64,000 nucleotides of DNA from positions 1,674,001-1,738,000 of the forward strand of contig NZ_CP065230.1 in NCBI RefSeq assembly GCF_015767635.1. The letters are read 5' to 3'. Under the pieces are notes generated by a model. That model worked only from the letters and a program-made list of their open reading frames with translations, did not search any database and was not told the origin of the DNA. Shown in pieces: positions 19,267-31,703 of this stretch. The stretch's first letter is position 1. Each line of letters begins with the position of its first letter. The DNA is from Halomonas sp. A40-4 (GTDB taxonomy: Bacteria > Pseudomonadota > Gammaproteobacteria > Pseudomonadales > Halomonadaceae). The position numbers and the translations under genes were made by a program.

Positions 19267-21618
19267 ATGAATTTCTTCGCTAACCCTTTATCGCCGACTC
19301 ATAAAAACCAGGATAAAGCGACGGCATCTGTCAGTGATGCCATGGCCACGCTGTTCGATCCTTTCGGATTTGGCCGCGCCGCCTTTGATTACTGGCGAGA
19401 TAGCGTTGAGCGTAGCGTGCTTTACCTGGACGTGATGCGTGAGCGCGGGAATCAATACCTGGCACATATGGAACAGACCAAACCCAGTGTGCTGGGGTTT
19501 GACACCGAAGTGTTGGTGGATGGGCGTACATTGCCGCAGCCTACCAACTATGAACTGCTGCGCGTGATACCGCCGGAAGGCATTGAAACAGATCCTGAAA
19601 GCCGTCCTTTTGTAGTGGTCGACCCGCGAGCCGGTCATGGACCCGGTATCGGTGGTTTCAAGCCCGACAGCGAGCTTGGTGTCGCATTAAAAGCGGGTCA
19701 TCCTTGTTACTTTATCGGCTTTCTACCGTTTCCCGAGCCCGGACAAACGGTTGAAGATGTGGTCGAGTCTGAAGTGGCGTTTCTGCGTCATGTGATCGAG
19801 CGTCATCCTGAAACCAGCGAAAAGCCCATGGTGGTGGGGAATTGCCAGGCGGGCTGGCAGATCATGATGGCGGCGGCCCTGGAGCCTGAGGTGTTCGGCC
19901 CGATTCTGATCGCCGGTGCGCCGCTTTCGTATTGGGCAGGCGAGCATGGCAAGGCCCCCATGCGTTATACCGGGGGCATGACCGGCGGTAGCTGGATAAC
20001 CGCGATGACCAGCGACCTGGGTAATGGCCTGTTCGACGGTGCCTGGCTGGTGCAGAATTTCGAGCGTCTCAACCCGGCGAACACCTATTGGAAAAAGCAG
20101 TACCACCTGTTTGACAATATTGATACTGAGGCAAATCGATACCTCGAGTTTGAGCGCTGGTGGGGTGGTCACGTAGTCCTTGGTGGCGAAGAGATTCAAT
20201 ATATCGTCGACAACCTGTTTGTCGGCAACCGGCTATCCACCGCACAGTTGGTCACGCGTGATGGTCGCCGCATCGACCTGCGCAACGTGCGCTCGCCGGT
20301 GGTGGTATTCTGCTCGCGGGGTGACGATATTACGCCGCCGCCACAGGCGCTGGGTTGGATCCGTGATCTTTACGAAGATGAAAAAGATATCATTGCCAAT
20401 GAACAGACCATTGTTTATTGCCAGCATGATACAACCGGTCACCTGGGTATCTTCGTGTCGAGCAGCGTGTCGCGCAAGGAGCATACCGAGTTCACGGCCA
20501 ACATGGATTATATCGATGTGATGCCGCCGGGGCTTTACGAAACCACGATTACACACGCCGATGAACGCCACGACGGCGAGAGCCTCGAGCGGGACTACCT
20601 GCTTGAATTTTCGCCGCGTAACTTTGACGAGCTTGATCGTGAAGTCATGCACAAGCCCGAAGATGACCGGCGTTTCGCGACCGTGGCGCGTATTTCCGAA
20701 ATCAACCTGGGTCTTTATCGGCTTTATATGCAGCCCTGGCTTCAGGCGGTCATGACCCCTGAAGCCGCCCGCTGGATCCGCCGGATGCACCCGATTCGTT
20801 TGGGCTACAAGCTGCTTTCTGACCGTAATCCGATGAGTGTGCCGCTACCCGTGATGGCAGAGCAGGTTCGCCAGTCGCGTCACCCGGTGGGCAAGGACAA
20901 CCTGTTCAAGGCATTTGAAACCATGACCTCTGATCAGATCGTGGCAGGGCTCAATGCCTGGCGCGATGCCCGTGACGGTGCCACCGAGCGGTTGTTCATG
21001 GATATCTACGGGCAACCCCTGTTACAGGCCGCTGTTGGGCTTTACGGTGACGCCCACGTGCACCGCCGTCGCCCCGGCGACGAGCCGGAACACCGCCGCT
21101 TTCTGGAGCAGCGCGAGAACGAACTGCTTGCCAAGATTGCCCAGGGTGGGCCTCACGAAGCGGTCATGCGTGCCGTTATTTACGTGCTGGGTGGCGCACC
21201 CGCGACGGACGAGCGCAACTTCAAGCGGCTGCGCGCTTCCAGAGCGGCGTTGGAGCCCAGCGCCAATTTAAGCGACTTCAAGAGCCTGGTGCGTGAGCAG
21301 TTCTTTATCCTGAAGCTGGATCGGGAGCAAGCGCTTAACACCTTGCCAACACTGCTAGAAGGCCAGACCAACGACGAGATTGATGCTCATCTTTCGCATC
21401 TGGAGGATGTGCTGTCGGCCAGTGGTGAGCTCTCTGAGCATGCTGCATCGCGCTTTGCACAGGCCAAGGAGTTGTTTAATCAGGCCCGGCCTGTTGAAAA
21501 AGCCGTTGCGGCAAGTCCACAGACGCCTCAGCAGGCTCCCCAGGCGTCGCCCGCCAAGGCATCGACGGCGAGTAAGACGTCCGCGACGTCACGGCGCAAA
21601 TCGCCGCCTAAGCAGTAG
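19267..21618 (+). CDS. DUF3141 protein, PhaC-like alpha/beta hydrolase fold
   Basis: A 783-aa cytoplasmic protein. Its middle part looks like the catalytic domain of polyhydroxyalkanoate synthase: a hydrophobic strand with FIGFLPFPEPGQTVEDVVESE, a nucleophile elbow with Cys193 (VVGNCQAGW), a possible acid Asp in FCSRGDDITPP and a His in CQHDTTGHLGIF. The family is annotated only as DUF3141. The C terminus is Ala/Pro/Lys-rich and ends KSPPKQ, reminiscent of phasin-like or DNA-binding tails. ATG at 19267 has GGGAG seven bases before it. A strong terminator follows, so it is probably monocistronic. Its biochemical role is not known to me; an ester or polyester hydrolase or transferase is an inference. 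Confidence 0.85.
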   Translation: MNFFANPLSPTHKNQDKATASVSDAMATLFDPFGFGRAAFDYWRDSVERSVLYLDVMRERGNQYLAHMEQTKPSVLGFDTEVLVDGRTLPQPTNYELLRVIPPEGIETDPESRPFVVVDPRAGHGPGIGGFKPDSELGVALKAGHPCYFIGFLPFPEPGQTVEDVVESEVAFLRHVIERHPETSEKPMVVGNCQAGWQIMMAAALEPEVFGPILIAGAPLSYWAGEHGKAPMRYTGGMTGGSWITAMTSDLGNGLFDGAWLVQNFERLNPANTYWKKQYHLFDNIDTEANRYLEFERWWGGHVVLGGEEIQYIVDNLFVGNRLSTAQLVTRDGRRIDLRNVRSPVVVFCSRGDDITPPPQALGWIRDLYEDEKDIIANEQTIVYCQHDTTGHLGIFVSSSVSRKEHTEFTANMDYIDVMPPGLYETTITHADERHDGESLERDYLLEFSPRNFDELDREVMHKPEDDRRFATVARISEINLGLYRLYMQPWLQAVMTPEAARWIRRMHPIRLGYKLLSDRNPMSVPLPVMAEQVRQSRHPVGKDNLFKAFETMTSDQIVAGLNAWRDARDGATERLFMDIYGQPLLQAAVGLYGDAHVHRRRPGDEPEHRRFLEQRENELLAKIAQGGPHEAVMRAVIYVLGGAPATDERNFKRLRASRAALEPSANLSDFKSLVREQFFILKLDREQALNTLPTLLEGQTNDEIDAHLSHLEDVLSASGELSEHAASRFAQAKELFNQARPVEKAVAASPQTPQQAPQASPAKASTASKTSATSRRKSPPKQ

Positions 21619-21637
21619 CGGTTCCATCGAGTGCTAC

Positions 21638-21667
21638 ACGCCCCTGCCCAATGGCAGGGGCGTTTGC
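21638..21667 (+). terminator. Hairpin terminator after the DUF3141 gene
   Basis: An 11-bp perfect stem (ACGCCCCTGCC at 21638-21648, GGCAGGGGCGT at 21653-21663, loop CAAT) lies 20 bases after the stop codon. It is followed by only a short T-run, but the stem is very stable. Confidence 0.7.
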
Positions 21668-21920
21668 GTTGGTATCTGCATTGTGCGGCGTTGATTTTTG
21701 GGTTGCCGTTGCGCAATCGGCAGTCTAGTGTCTAGCTACAAATTAGTTGAAAAGTGTGATGTTCATCATCATTGAATCGACTGCATCCTCGTGCTCACCA
21801 CTGGCGCTTCGTTATGGGCTGGGGTAGGGTAGGCGCATTTTTTCGCCCGCACGGTTTTGATGGCTGTTGCGGCATCGTATTCATCGCACCTCAGCGTGTG
21901 CACTCAGAAAGTGGAGCACT

Positions 21921-24551
21921 ATGGGTAAGTCACTGGTCATCGTCGAGTCGCCCGCCAAAGCGAAGACGATCAATAAATACCTCGGCAACGATTTCATCGT
22001 AAAGTCGAGCGTGGGTCACATCCGTGACCTGCCGACCAGCGGCTCAGGCAAGACAGCCTCTGACCCCAAGGAGCGCGCTCGCCAAGCCGCGGCTACACGT
22101 AAAATGTCGGCGGACGATAAAGCCGAATATAAAAAGCGCAAGGCACAGGACCAGCTGATAAGACGAATGGGCATCGACCCCAATAACGGCTGGGAAGCAC
22201 ACTACGAAGTACTTCCCGGCAAGGAAAAAGTCGTAGCCGAACTCAAGAAGCTGGCCGAGAAGGCTGATGCCGTCTATCTGGCAACGGATTTGGATCGCGA
22301 GGGGGAAGCCATTGCCTGGCACCTGCGCGAAACCATCGGCGGGGACGACAGCCGCTATAAGCGCGTGGTGTTCAACGAAATCACCAAAAACGCCATTCAG
22401 GACGCTTTTAAAGCCCCTGGGGCACTGAATATTCCGCGTGTTGAAGCCCAGCAGGCCCGGCGTTTTCTTGATCGTGTGGTGGGCTTCATGTTGTCGCCGT
22501 TGCTTTGGGCCAAGATTGCCCGGGGGCTCTCGGCTGGCCGCGTGCAGTCCGTTGCCGTGCGCTTGATCGTCGAGCGGGAGCGGGAGATACGGGCATTCAT
22601 TCCCGAAGAGTTTTGGGATGTGCACGCTGACCTTGCCTCGCCGGATGGCGAACAGGTGCGCTTCGTGCTGGCCCGTCAGGACGGCAAGGCCTTCCGCCCG
22701 ACGTCTGAAAAGGACACCCTGGCGCGTATCGAGCGGCTCAGGAGCGCGTCGCTTTCGATCACCTCGCGGGAAGATAAACCCACCAGTTCGAAGCCAACAC
22801 CCCCCTTTATCACCTCGACATTGCAACAGGCGGCCAGCGGGCGGTTAGGCTTCTCGGTCAAAAAGACCATGACCATGGCTCAGCGTCTGTACGAGGCGGG
22901 CTATATCACCTATATGCGTACCGATTCGACCAATCTGTCCAAAGATGCGGTGGACAACGTGCGGACATTTATCGGTGAAGAATACGGGCCGCGCTATTTA
23001 CCCGAGTCAGCCAACCGCTATACCAGCAAGGAAAGCGCCCAGGAGGCTCACGAGGCTATACGTCCGTCGAGCGTTGACCGTCAGGCGACCGACCTGGTGG
23101 GCATGGAGCGTGACGCCGAGCGCCTTTACGAGCTTATCTGGCGTCAGTTCGTGGCTTGTCAGATGACGCCTGCCGAGTACCTCTCAAGCACATTGAGTAT
23201 CGACGTTGACGGTTATGAGCTGCGTGCCAAAGGTCGTGTGCTGAAGTTCGACGGCTACACTCGGGTAATGAAACCCAGTGGTAAGAATGAAGACCAGCGT
23301 CTGCCGGATCTGCCAACCGGTACGCCCATGTCGCTTGAAACCCTTGACCCGCAGCAGCACTTTACCAAGCCGCCCGCACGTTATACGGAGGCAAGCCTGG
23401 TCAAGGAACTTGAAAAGCAGGGTATCGGGCGTCCGTCGACCTACGCCTCGATCATCTCGACGATCCAGGATCGCGGCTACGTAAAGCTCGAGAGCCGGCG
23501 GTTCTACGCCGAAAAACTCGGCGATATCGTGACGGAGCGTCTAAAAGAGTCCTTCCCTGATTTGATGGACTTTTCGTTCACCGCCCGCATGGAAGACAGC
23601 CTGGATGAAGTCGCCGAAGGTGAGCGTAACTGGCAGGCCCTGCTGGATGCCTTCTATGAAGAATTTCGGGAAGAGCTGGTCCAGGCTGAAAGCGAAGACG
23701 GCATGCGGCCCAATCAACCGGTGCCAACCGATATCGACTGCCCCGCCTGCGGTCGTCAGATGCAGATACGTACAGCCTCGACGGGGGTTTTCCTCGGCTG
23801 CAGTGGTTATAACCTGCCGCCCAAAGAGCGCTGCAAGACCACCATCGACCTGATTCCCGGTGAAGAGGCCGTGGCCGCTGATGCGGGTGAAGAGGCTGAA
23901 ACCGACGCGCTGCGTGCCAAGCGTCGTTGCCCGGTCTGCAGCACGGCGATGGATAACTATCTGATCGACGAAACCCGGAAGCTGCATATCTGTGGCAATA
24001 GCCCGGATTGCGAAGGTTATGAGGTTGAAACCGGCAAGTTCAAGATTAAAGGCTATGATGGGCCGCTTATCGAATGCGATAAGTGTGGTGCGGACATGCA
24101 GCTGAAGTCCGGGCGCTTTGGCAAGTACTTTGGTTGTACCAACAGTGAATGTAAAAATACCCGCAAGCTGTTGAAGAGCGGCGAAGTGGCACCGCCGAAG
24201 ATGGACCCCATTGATATGCCGGAACTGGCCTGTCAGAAAGTCGATGACCACTACGTACTGCGCGACGGTGCCAGCGGACTGTTTCTGGCAGCGAGCAAGT
24301 TTCCCAAAAACCGTGAAACACGTCCGCCGCTTGTCAAAGAACTCAAGGCCCATGCCGATGAGTTGCCTGAAAAGTACCATTTCATCCTCAAGGCGCCCAG
24401 CGAAGACCCGGACGGGCGGCCTGCGCAGATTCGCTACTCGCGCAAGTTCAAAGAGCAGTACGTGATGACCGACGAGGAGGGCAAGGCGACAGGCTGGAAA
24501 GCGACCTTTGAAGGCGGTAAATGGCACGTGGAGGACAAGCGTAAAAAATGA
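21921..24551 (+). CDS. topA: DNA topoisomerase I
   Basis: Type IA topoisomerase that removes negative supercoils. The TOPRIM domain starts [19 protein letters not shown] and contains [15 protein letters not shown]; the catalytic Tyr331 lies in [11 protein letters not shown]. The C-terminal third has Cys4-type zinc ribbons: CPACGRQM ... [11 protein letters not shown] ... [11 protein letters not shown] ... C. At 876 aa it matches proteobacterial TopA. ATG at 21921 (GGAG four bases before) is chosen over an upstream in-frame start. A DUF6586-type gene overlaps its end by four bases. Confidence 0.97.
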   Translation: MGKSLVIVESPAKAKTINKYLGNDFIVKSSVGHIRDLPTSGSGKTASDPKERARQAAATRKMSADDKAEYKKRKAQDQLIRRMGIDPNNGWEAHYEVLPGKEKVVAELKKLAEKADAVYLATDLDREGEAIAWHLRETIGGDDSRYKRVVFNEITKNAIQDAFKAPGALNIPRVEAQQARRFLDRVVGFMLSPLLWAKIARGLSAGRVQSVAVRLIVEREREIRAFIPEEFWDVHADLASPDGEQVRFVLARQDGKAFRPTSEKDTLARIERLRSASLSITSREDKPTSSKPTPPFITSTLQQAASGRLGFSVKKTMTMAQRLYEAGYITYMRTDSTNLSKDAVDNVRTFIGEEYGPRYLPESANRYTSKESAQEAHEAIRPSSVDRQATDLVGMERDAERLYELIWRQFVACQMTPAEYLSSTLSIDVDGYELRAKGRVLKFDGYTRVMKPSGKNEDQRLPDLPTGTPMSLETLDPQQHFTKPPARYTEASLVKELEKQGIGRPSTYASIISTIQDRGYVKLESRRFYAEKLGDIVTERLKESFPDLMDFSFTARMEDSLDEVAEGERNWQALLDAFYEEFREELVQAESEDGMRPNQPVPTDIDCPACGRQMQIRTASTGVFLGCSGYNLPPKERCKTTIDLIPGEEAVAADAGEEAETDALRAKRRCPVCSTAMDNYLIDETRKLHICGNSPDCEGYEVETGKFKIKGYDGPLIECDKCGADMQLKSGRFGKYFGCTNSECKNTRKLLKSGEVAPPKMDPIDMPELACQKVDDHYVLRDGASGLFLAASKFPKNRETRPPLVKELKAHADELPEKYHFILKAPSEDPDGRPAQIRYSRKFKEQYVMTDEEGKATGWKATFEGGKWHVEDKRKK

Positions 24552-25009
24552 GTGATCGTGCGCGCACCAATCAGTTGCTCTACCAGGCTGAACTACTGGC
24601 GACTTCAACGACCGATGATAATGAGCATGCCGTTGCGCAAGGTATGGCACAGGAAGAGGGGGCGCTTGCACTGTTTGAGCTGGCGCTGACGTCGTTGCTG
24701 CGCGAAGTGACAGAGCACGCTCGTTTGGCCCAGCACGATTGGCGCTATCTGTTGTCTGAGGAAGGGCCGGCGATGGCAGAGCTTCAGCGCCTGCGTGACT
24801 TGGCCCACCATCCGGATTCTTGGCTAAACTGGCTGGTAGTACAGCTGGATAAACTGCATAGCAGTGAAGGCGTGGCCAAGCGCCGAGCTTCCCAGCCCGG
24901 AATGATTGCGGTTGGCGATCAAGCCAGCTTGCGCGAGCAACTTCGGGACCATCTCGAGTCGGCCAAGCGAGAAGTCGCCGCGCTGCGCGAAACCAGTCAA
25001 GAGTGGTAA
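24548..25009 (+). CDS. DUF6586-type helical protein
   Basis: A 153-aa, mainly alpha-helical protein without signal peptide or membrane segment. It resembles the small proteins found next to topA in pseudomonads and named DUF6586: [45 protein letters not shown] and a coiled C terminus [20 protein letters not shown]. It overlaps topA by four bases, suggesting coupled translation. Its last codons and stop lie in the first unit of a short tandem repeat. Function unknown; the family name is from memory and less certain than the gene itself. Confidence 0.75.
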   Translation: MSDRARTNQLLYQAELLATSTTDDNEHAVAQGMAQEEGALALFELALTSLLREVTEHARLAQHDWRYLLSEEGPAMAELQRLRDLAHHPDSWLNWLVVQLDKLHSSEGVAKRRASQPGMIAVGDQASLREQLRDHLESAKREVAALRETSQEW

Positions 25010-25066
25010 TGAGCAGAGTGGTAATGAGCGTAGTACTGAGAGTGGTGCTGAGAGTGGTAATGGGAA
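25001..25066. repeat. Short degenerate tandem repeat at gene end
   Basis: Two 15-base units (GAGTGGTAATGAGC plus A or G) stand in tandem at 25001-25030 and are followed by three looser copies built on GAGAGTGGT(A/G)(A/C)T. The first unit carries the last two codons and the stop of the preceding gene, so the array probably arose by slippage after the stop codon. Confidence 0.6.
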
Positions 25067-25118
25067 GTTAACTAGACCGCGTTGCTCTATGAAGCCGCGA
25101 TGTAGGAAGGGAGAAACA

Positions 25119-25583
25119 ATGCGCTACAACCAAGTAAAAGATTTGATTGTCTGGGTCGAGGCCTACCATGGGCGTTTAGCGGAACAGTACCGCGCCAAAG
25201 CTGGTGCTGCCGAGAGCGAAAGACTGCAGATGGTGCTCAATTATCTGGCGGACCATGAAACGCGCATGCAGGCAGGCTTGCGCGCTATCTTCGATGAGTC
25301 ACATGAAAAGCGCGACGTGCTGGATACATGGTTTGATGATCCCAATGACTTTCCGCAGCCGCCGCAACTGGAGCAACTGGCCGATAAGCCCGTTGGCAAC
25401 TCCATTGAGTCGGTAATGGAATCGGCCGTCGAAGCGCATCGCACCCTTGAGGCGCTGTACCGCCACCGGGTTGATCGGGCTGTGATTGAACCCGAAGCCG
25501 AATTTTTTAACGCCCTGGCGGAAGGCCACAATGCCGAACTCCGTCGCATCGTAGCCGGCATTGAAGAGTTGCAGGGCGTTTAG
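25119..25583 (+). CDS. Small helical protein, possibly ferritin- or hemerythrin-like
   Basis: A 154-aa soluble protein starting MRYNQVKDLIVWVEAYHGRL, with a strong ribosome site (AGGAAGGGAG about six bases before ATG). It is predicted all helical, with His/Glu pairs placed on helices: ExxH at residues 14-17, DHE at 45-47, EAH and EGH in the second half. That pattern is compatible with a ferritin-like or hemerythrin-like four-helix bundle, but no signature is strong enough for an assignment. It follows the DUF6586 gene after the tandem repeat and may be in the topA operon. Confidence 0.65.
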   Translation: MRYNQVKDLIVWVEAYHGRLAEQYRAKAGAAESERLQMVLNYLADHETRMQAGLRAIFDESHEKRDVLDTWFDDPNDFPQPPQLEQLADKPVGNSIESVMESAVEAHRTLEALYRHRVDRAVIEPEAEFFNALAEGHNAELRRIVAGIEELQGV

Positions 25584-25623
25584 TGTTGTATCCTCGTTAC
25601 CACCATCTTGATGAGAGTACTGA

Positions 25624-26256
25624 ATGAAGCCGGTAACCCGTCGCCGTTTTCTGGCCTTAGCCCTTGGTTGGCCAGTAGCTGCCAGTGCAGCGGCCAGCGT
25701 CACCTTGTCGTCCGAAGTCTACCCCGACCTGGTTGCCAATCAGCTTGAGCGTGCCGCATCCCCCCGGGAGCCCTATGAACAATGGGTGCTGATCGATGAT
25801 GAAGCATCAACGTTGACCGTGTTTCGCGGATACACGGTGGTAGAGGAGTTTAAGCCTGTCTCACTTGGCCGTGGTGGTGCCAGAACTCAGCGGCTGCGGG
25901 GTGACAACACTACGCCTCTGGGCGAGTTCCGGGTTAACCGCTTCAATCACGACAGCAAGTGGCATATTTTCATGGGGGTCGATTATCCGACCCCCGCTCA
26001 CGCGCGGATGGCGCTACAGCAGGGTATTTATTCCCAAGCGGATTACGACGCCTATTTTGATTATTATCGCCGCCACCGCCAGCCGCCCCAGAATACCGTG
26101 CTCGGCGGGGCCATTGGCATTCATGGGTTAGGCGAGGCGGATCCCGATATTCATGAACGTTATAATTGGACCCAGGGCTGCGTGGCAGTGACTAATTCGC
26201 AAATTGAACGCCTGGCCGAGCTCGTCAAGGTTGGCACTCGCGTAGTGATCCGCTAA
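25624..26256 (+). CDS. L,D-transpeptidase family protein (YkuD domain), Tat-like signal
   Basis: A 210-aa secreted protein. The N terminus RRRFLALALGWPVAASAAASV has a twin-arginine-like start. The YkuD core reads WVLIDDEASTLTVFRGYTVVEEFKPVSLGRGGA, GDNTTPLGEFRV, IGIHGLG, and the catalytic Cys186 in YNWTQGCVAVTN. These enzymes make 3-3 cross-links or attach lipoprotein to peptidoglycan; some small members have unknown partners. It lies immediately upstream of the Lpp-like lipoprotein gene, with a second L,D-transpeptidase beyond, so a role in lipoprotein anchoring is plausible. Confidence 0.88.
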   Translation: MKPVTRRRFLALALGWPVAASAAASVTLSSEVYPDLVANQLERAASPREPYEQWVLIDDEASTLTVFRGYTVVEEFKPVSLGRGGARTQRLRGDNTTPLGEFRVNRFNHDSKWHIFMGVDYPTPAHARMALQQGIYSQADYDAYFDYYRRHRQPPQNTVLGGAIGIHGLGEADPDIHERYNWTQGCVAVTNSQIERLAELVKVGTRVVIR

Positions 26257-26335
26257 GCTGGTGTCGTAGAAGGAAGTTCGAGGTTTTAAACACGTGGCTA
26301 TAGACAACCGTTGTAGATTGTAATAAAACAGCGTT

Positions 26336-26363
26336 TGACTTACGTGCTTCGCGGCACAAGTCA
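26336..26363. repeat. Hairpin upstream of the lpp-like gene
   Basis: TGACTT (26336-26341) and GTGC (26344-26347) pair with GCACAAGTCA (26354-26363), leaving a two-base bulge. A second small palindrome, ACCTGC/GCAGGT at 26373-26387, follows. They may end the upstream transpeptidase transcript or sit in the lpp leader; neither has a T-tract. Confidence 0.4.
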
Positions 26364-26468
26364 CGGTCAAGAACCTGCACCGCAGGTAGACAAATTTAGG
26401 CTCATCTCGTAAGCTTATGTTTGTCATACCCTTAACGTTGTACCCAAGGAAGATTCAAGGAGAACACT

Positions 26469-26732
26469 ATGACTTTCAAGACGACTCTGAAGATGTCTGC
26501 TGCTGCTGCTTCACTGGCCATTCTGGCCGGTTGTGCCTCTACTGGCGCGCTGGAAGAAGTACGCATGACAGCTGAATCAGCACAAGCTGACGCCGCTGAA
26601 GCACGTAGCATGGCTTCTCAAGCTCTGAACACTGCAAACCAAGCTCAGCGCGACGCGCAAGCTGCCCTGCAGATGTCTGAGCAGAACCGTGCAGAAATGG
26701 AGCGCATGTTCGAGCGCTCTATGCAGAAGTAA
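26469..26732 (+). CDS. lpp: Lpp/OprI-like murein lipoprotein (alanine zipper)
   Basis: An 87-aa lipoprotein precursor. The lipobox LAGC gives Cys22, so the mature form has 66 residues. The remainder is one continuous heptad helix rich in alanine (AESAQADAAEARSMASQALNTANQAQRDAQAAL), the alanine-zipper trimer seen in Braun lipoprotein and Pseudomonas OprI. It ends in Lys (SMQK), the residue that L,D-transpeptidases join to diaminopimelate. The ribosome site is strong (AAGGAG) and a strong two-way terminator follows, fitting an abundant outer-membrane protein. YkuD genes on both sides support covalent anchoring. Confidence 0.9.
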   Translation: MTFKTTLKMSAAAASLAILAGCASTGALEEVRMTAESAQADAAEARSMASQALNTANQAQRDAQAALQMSEQNRAEMERMFERSMQK

Positions 26733-26778
26733 TATGACTAACGGTTGCGAAGGTTAAGTTCTTCGCAGCCATTAGGCA

Positions 26779-26810
26779 TAAAAAAACCCCGCCTCGGCGG
26801 GGTTTTTTTG
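26779..26810. terminator. Bidirectional terminator between lpp and L,D-transpeptidase gene
   Basis: A 9-bp stem (AACCCCGCC / GGCGGGGTT, 26785-26793 and 26796-26804) is flanked by an A-run on the left and a T-run on the right. It therefore terminates lpp on the plus strand and the convergent L,D-transpeptidase gene on the minus strand. Confidence 0.9.
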
Positions 26811-26834
26811 TGACCAGTCGTTGGGCCTTGACCG

Positions 26835-27989
26835 TTACACCTCGTCATCAGCCCGGCCGCTGTCGCTTAGCTCAATCTGCTTGAAGATGCCTTGCTCCAG
26901 AGGGTCGGGCTTGTTTTCTTCAGCAGGCTCCTCAGGCTCTGGTGCAGGCGCTTGCGGACCATACAGGGCGACGAAACGACCGTTGGGCGATTCAACTGCG
27001 CTGCGAACCTGAGCATAGTCTACCTGGATGTTGTCTTCCGTTAGCTCCGAAATGCGTTTGAGAGCTTCAAGCAGCGGTTCAAAGTCGTCCATATTTTCTT
27101 CGAGCTGCGGGTAAGACTGAACAAACAGGGTGCCATCAGAAGCCCAGCCGGCCTTGAAAGGGGCGTCAATCAAATTAACCGGGGTGCCGCTGGGTACACG
27201 CTCGTAAAGTGACTCGATATCCTCGGGGTACATGCGGATGCAGCCGCGACTGACACGCATGCCGACCCCGTCAGGGCGGTTTGTGCCGTGGATCAGGTAG
27301 CTGGGCAGCCCCAGCAGGATTGCGTGTTCGCCTAGCGGGTTGTCAGGGCCGGGTGGCACGATTGAAGGAGCTGGTTCGCCGCGTGCGGCGGCTTCGCGTC
27401 GCATGGAGGCGGGGGGTGACCAGGCCGGGTCCTTAACCTTGATCGTGGTCTTGGTCTTGCCAACGGGTGTCGCGAATTCCTCGCGGCCTACGCTGACAGG
27501 GTAGGTCTCAACGATACCCGGCTTGTCAGCGGGGTAGTAGTAAAGCCGCAACTCGGACAGATTGATCACGATGCCTTCGCGTTCTACCGGTGGCAATATG
27601 TAGCGGGATGGAATAACGACTTCGGTGCCTTCGCCAGGCACCCATATGCTGACATCAGGATTGGCCATGCGAATTTCTTCATAGCCAATGTTGTGTCGCC
27701 GGGCCACATCGATAAGTGTGTCTTTCGGATTGTCGATCGTGATGGTATAGCGTTCGCCAATAATGTCGCCTTCATCGGGAATGCGGAATTCCCCGCGTGG
27801 CAGGTCGTTTGGCGACTTCTGCGAAACGAGTTCTGCGCTTTCAATGGCGATGTCGCTCAGTTCGGGCGTGTTCTGACTTGCCTGCTCGCCGTCGGCAGAC
27901 TGAGCCATCACCGGGGCTGAAAGGCTTGCCGTTAGCAGAACCGCAAGGCTGGTAGGGCCCCAGCGAAGAAAAGTATGACGAATGTTCAT
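26835..27989 (-). CDS. L,D-transpeptidase with LysM-like region (ErfK/YbiS family)
   Basis: A 384-aa periplasmic enzyme. It has a signal peptide (ending near PVMAQS), a LysM-like segment (RYTITIDNPKDTLIDVARRHNIGYEEIRMANPDV), then the YkuD domain with LRLYYYP, TPVGKTKTTIKVKDPAWSPP, GEHAILLGLPSYLIHGTN and the catalytic Cys250 in RVSRGCIRMYPEDIESLY. This layout matches E. coli ErfK/YbiS/YcfS, which cross-link Braun lipoprotein to peptidoglycan. A long acidic, Pro-rich C-terminal tail follows the domain. It converges on the lpp-like gene. Confidence 0.94.
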   Translation of the reverse strand: MNIRHTFLRWGPTSLAVLLTASLSAPVMAQSADGEQASQNTPELSDIAIESAELVSQKSPNDLPRGEFRIPDEGDIIGERYTITIDNPKDTLIDVARRHNIGYEEIRMANPDVSIWVPGEGTEVVIPSRYILPPVEREGIVINLSELRLYYYPADKPGIVETYPVSVGREEFATPVGKTKTTIKVKDPAWSPPASMRREAAARGEPAPSIVPPGPDNPLGEHAILLGLPSYLIHGTNRPDGVGMRVSRGCIRMYPEDIESLYERVPSGTPVNLIDAPFKAGWASDGTLFVQSYPQLEENMDDFEPLLEALKRISELTEDNIQVDYAQVRSAVESPNGRFVALYGPQAPAPEPEEPAEENKPDPLEQGIFKQIELSDSGRADDEV

Positions 27990-28055
27990 GAGTAATCCTA
28001 ATCAGTGAATACATCGCACGCAGGCGATGACAACAGGTTCAGTTTGCCGCAACCG

Positions 28056-31505
<3,450 letters not shown>

Positions 31506-31703
31506 AATAAAGATGTCGTTCTGCGCTGAAACGGAACCTAGATCATACACGATCAAGGCTTTCAGGCAGAAGCAGCCCGCTTGTAGTCAAACCGCTGTTT
31601 ATGTAATCCCCCTACATCGTCTGCGACTATCCAGGCATTGCGGCCCATTCAACGGCTACGGATAATACCCATGAAAATTATTCATTACTTAATGAGGCCG
31701 CAC

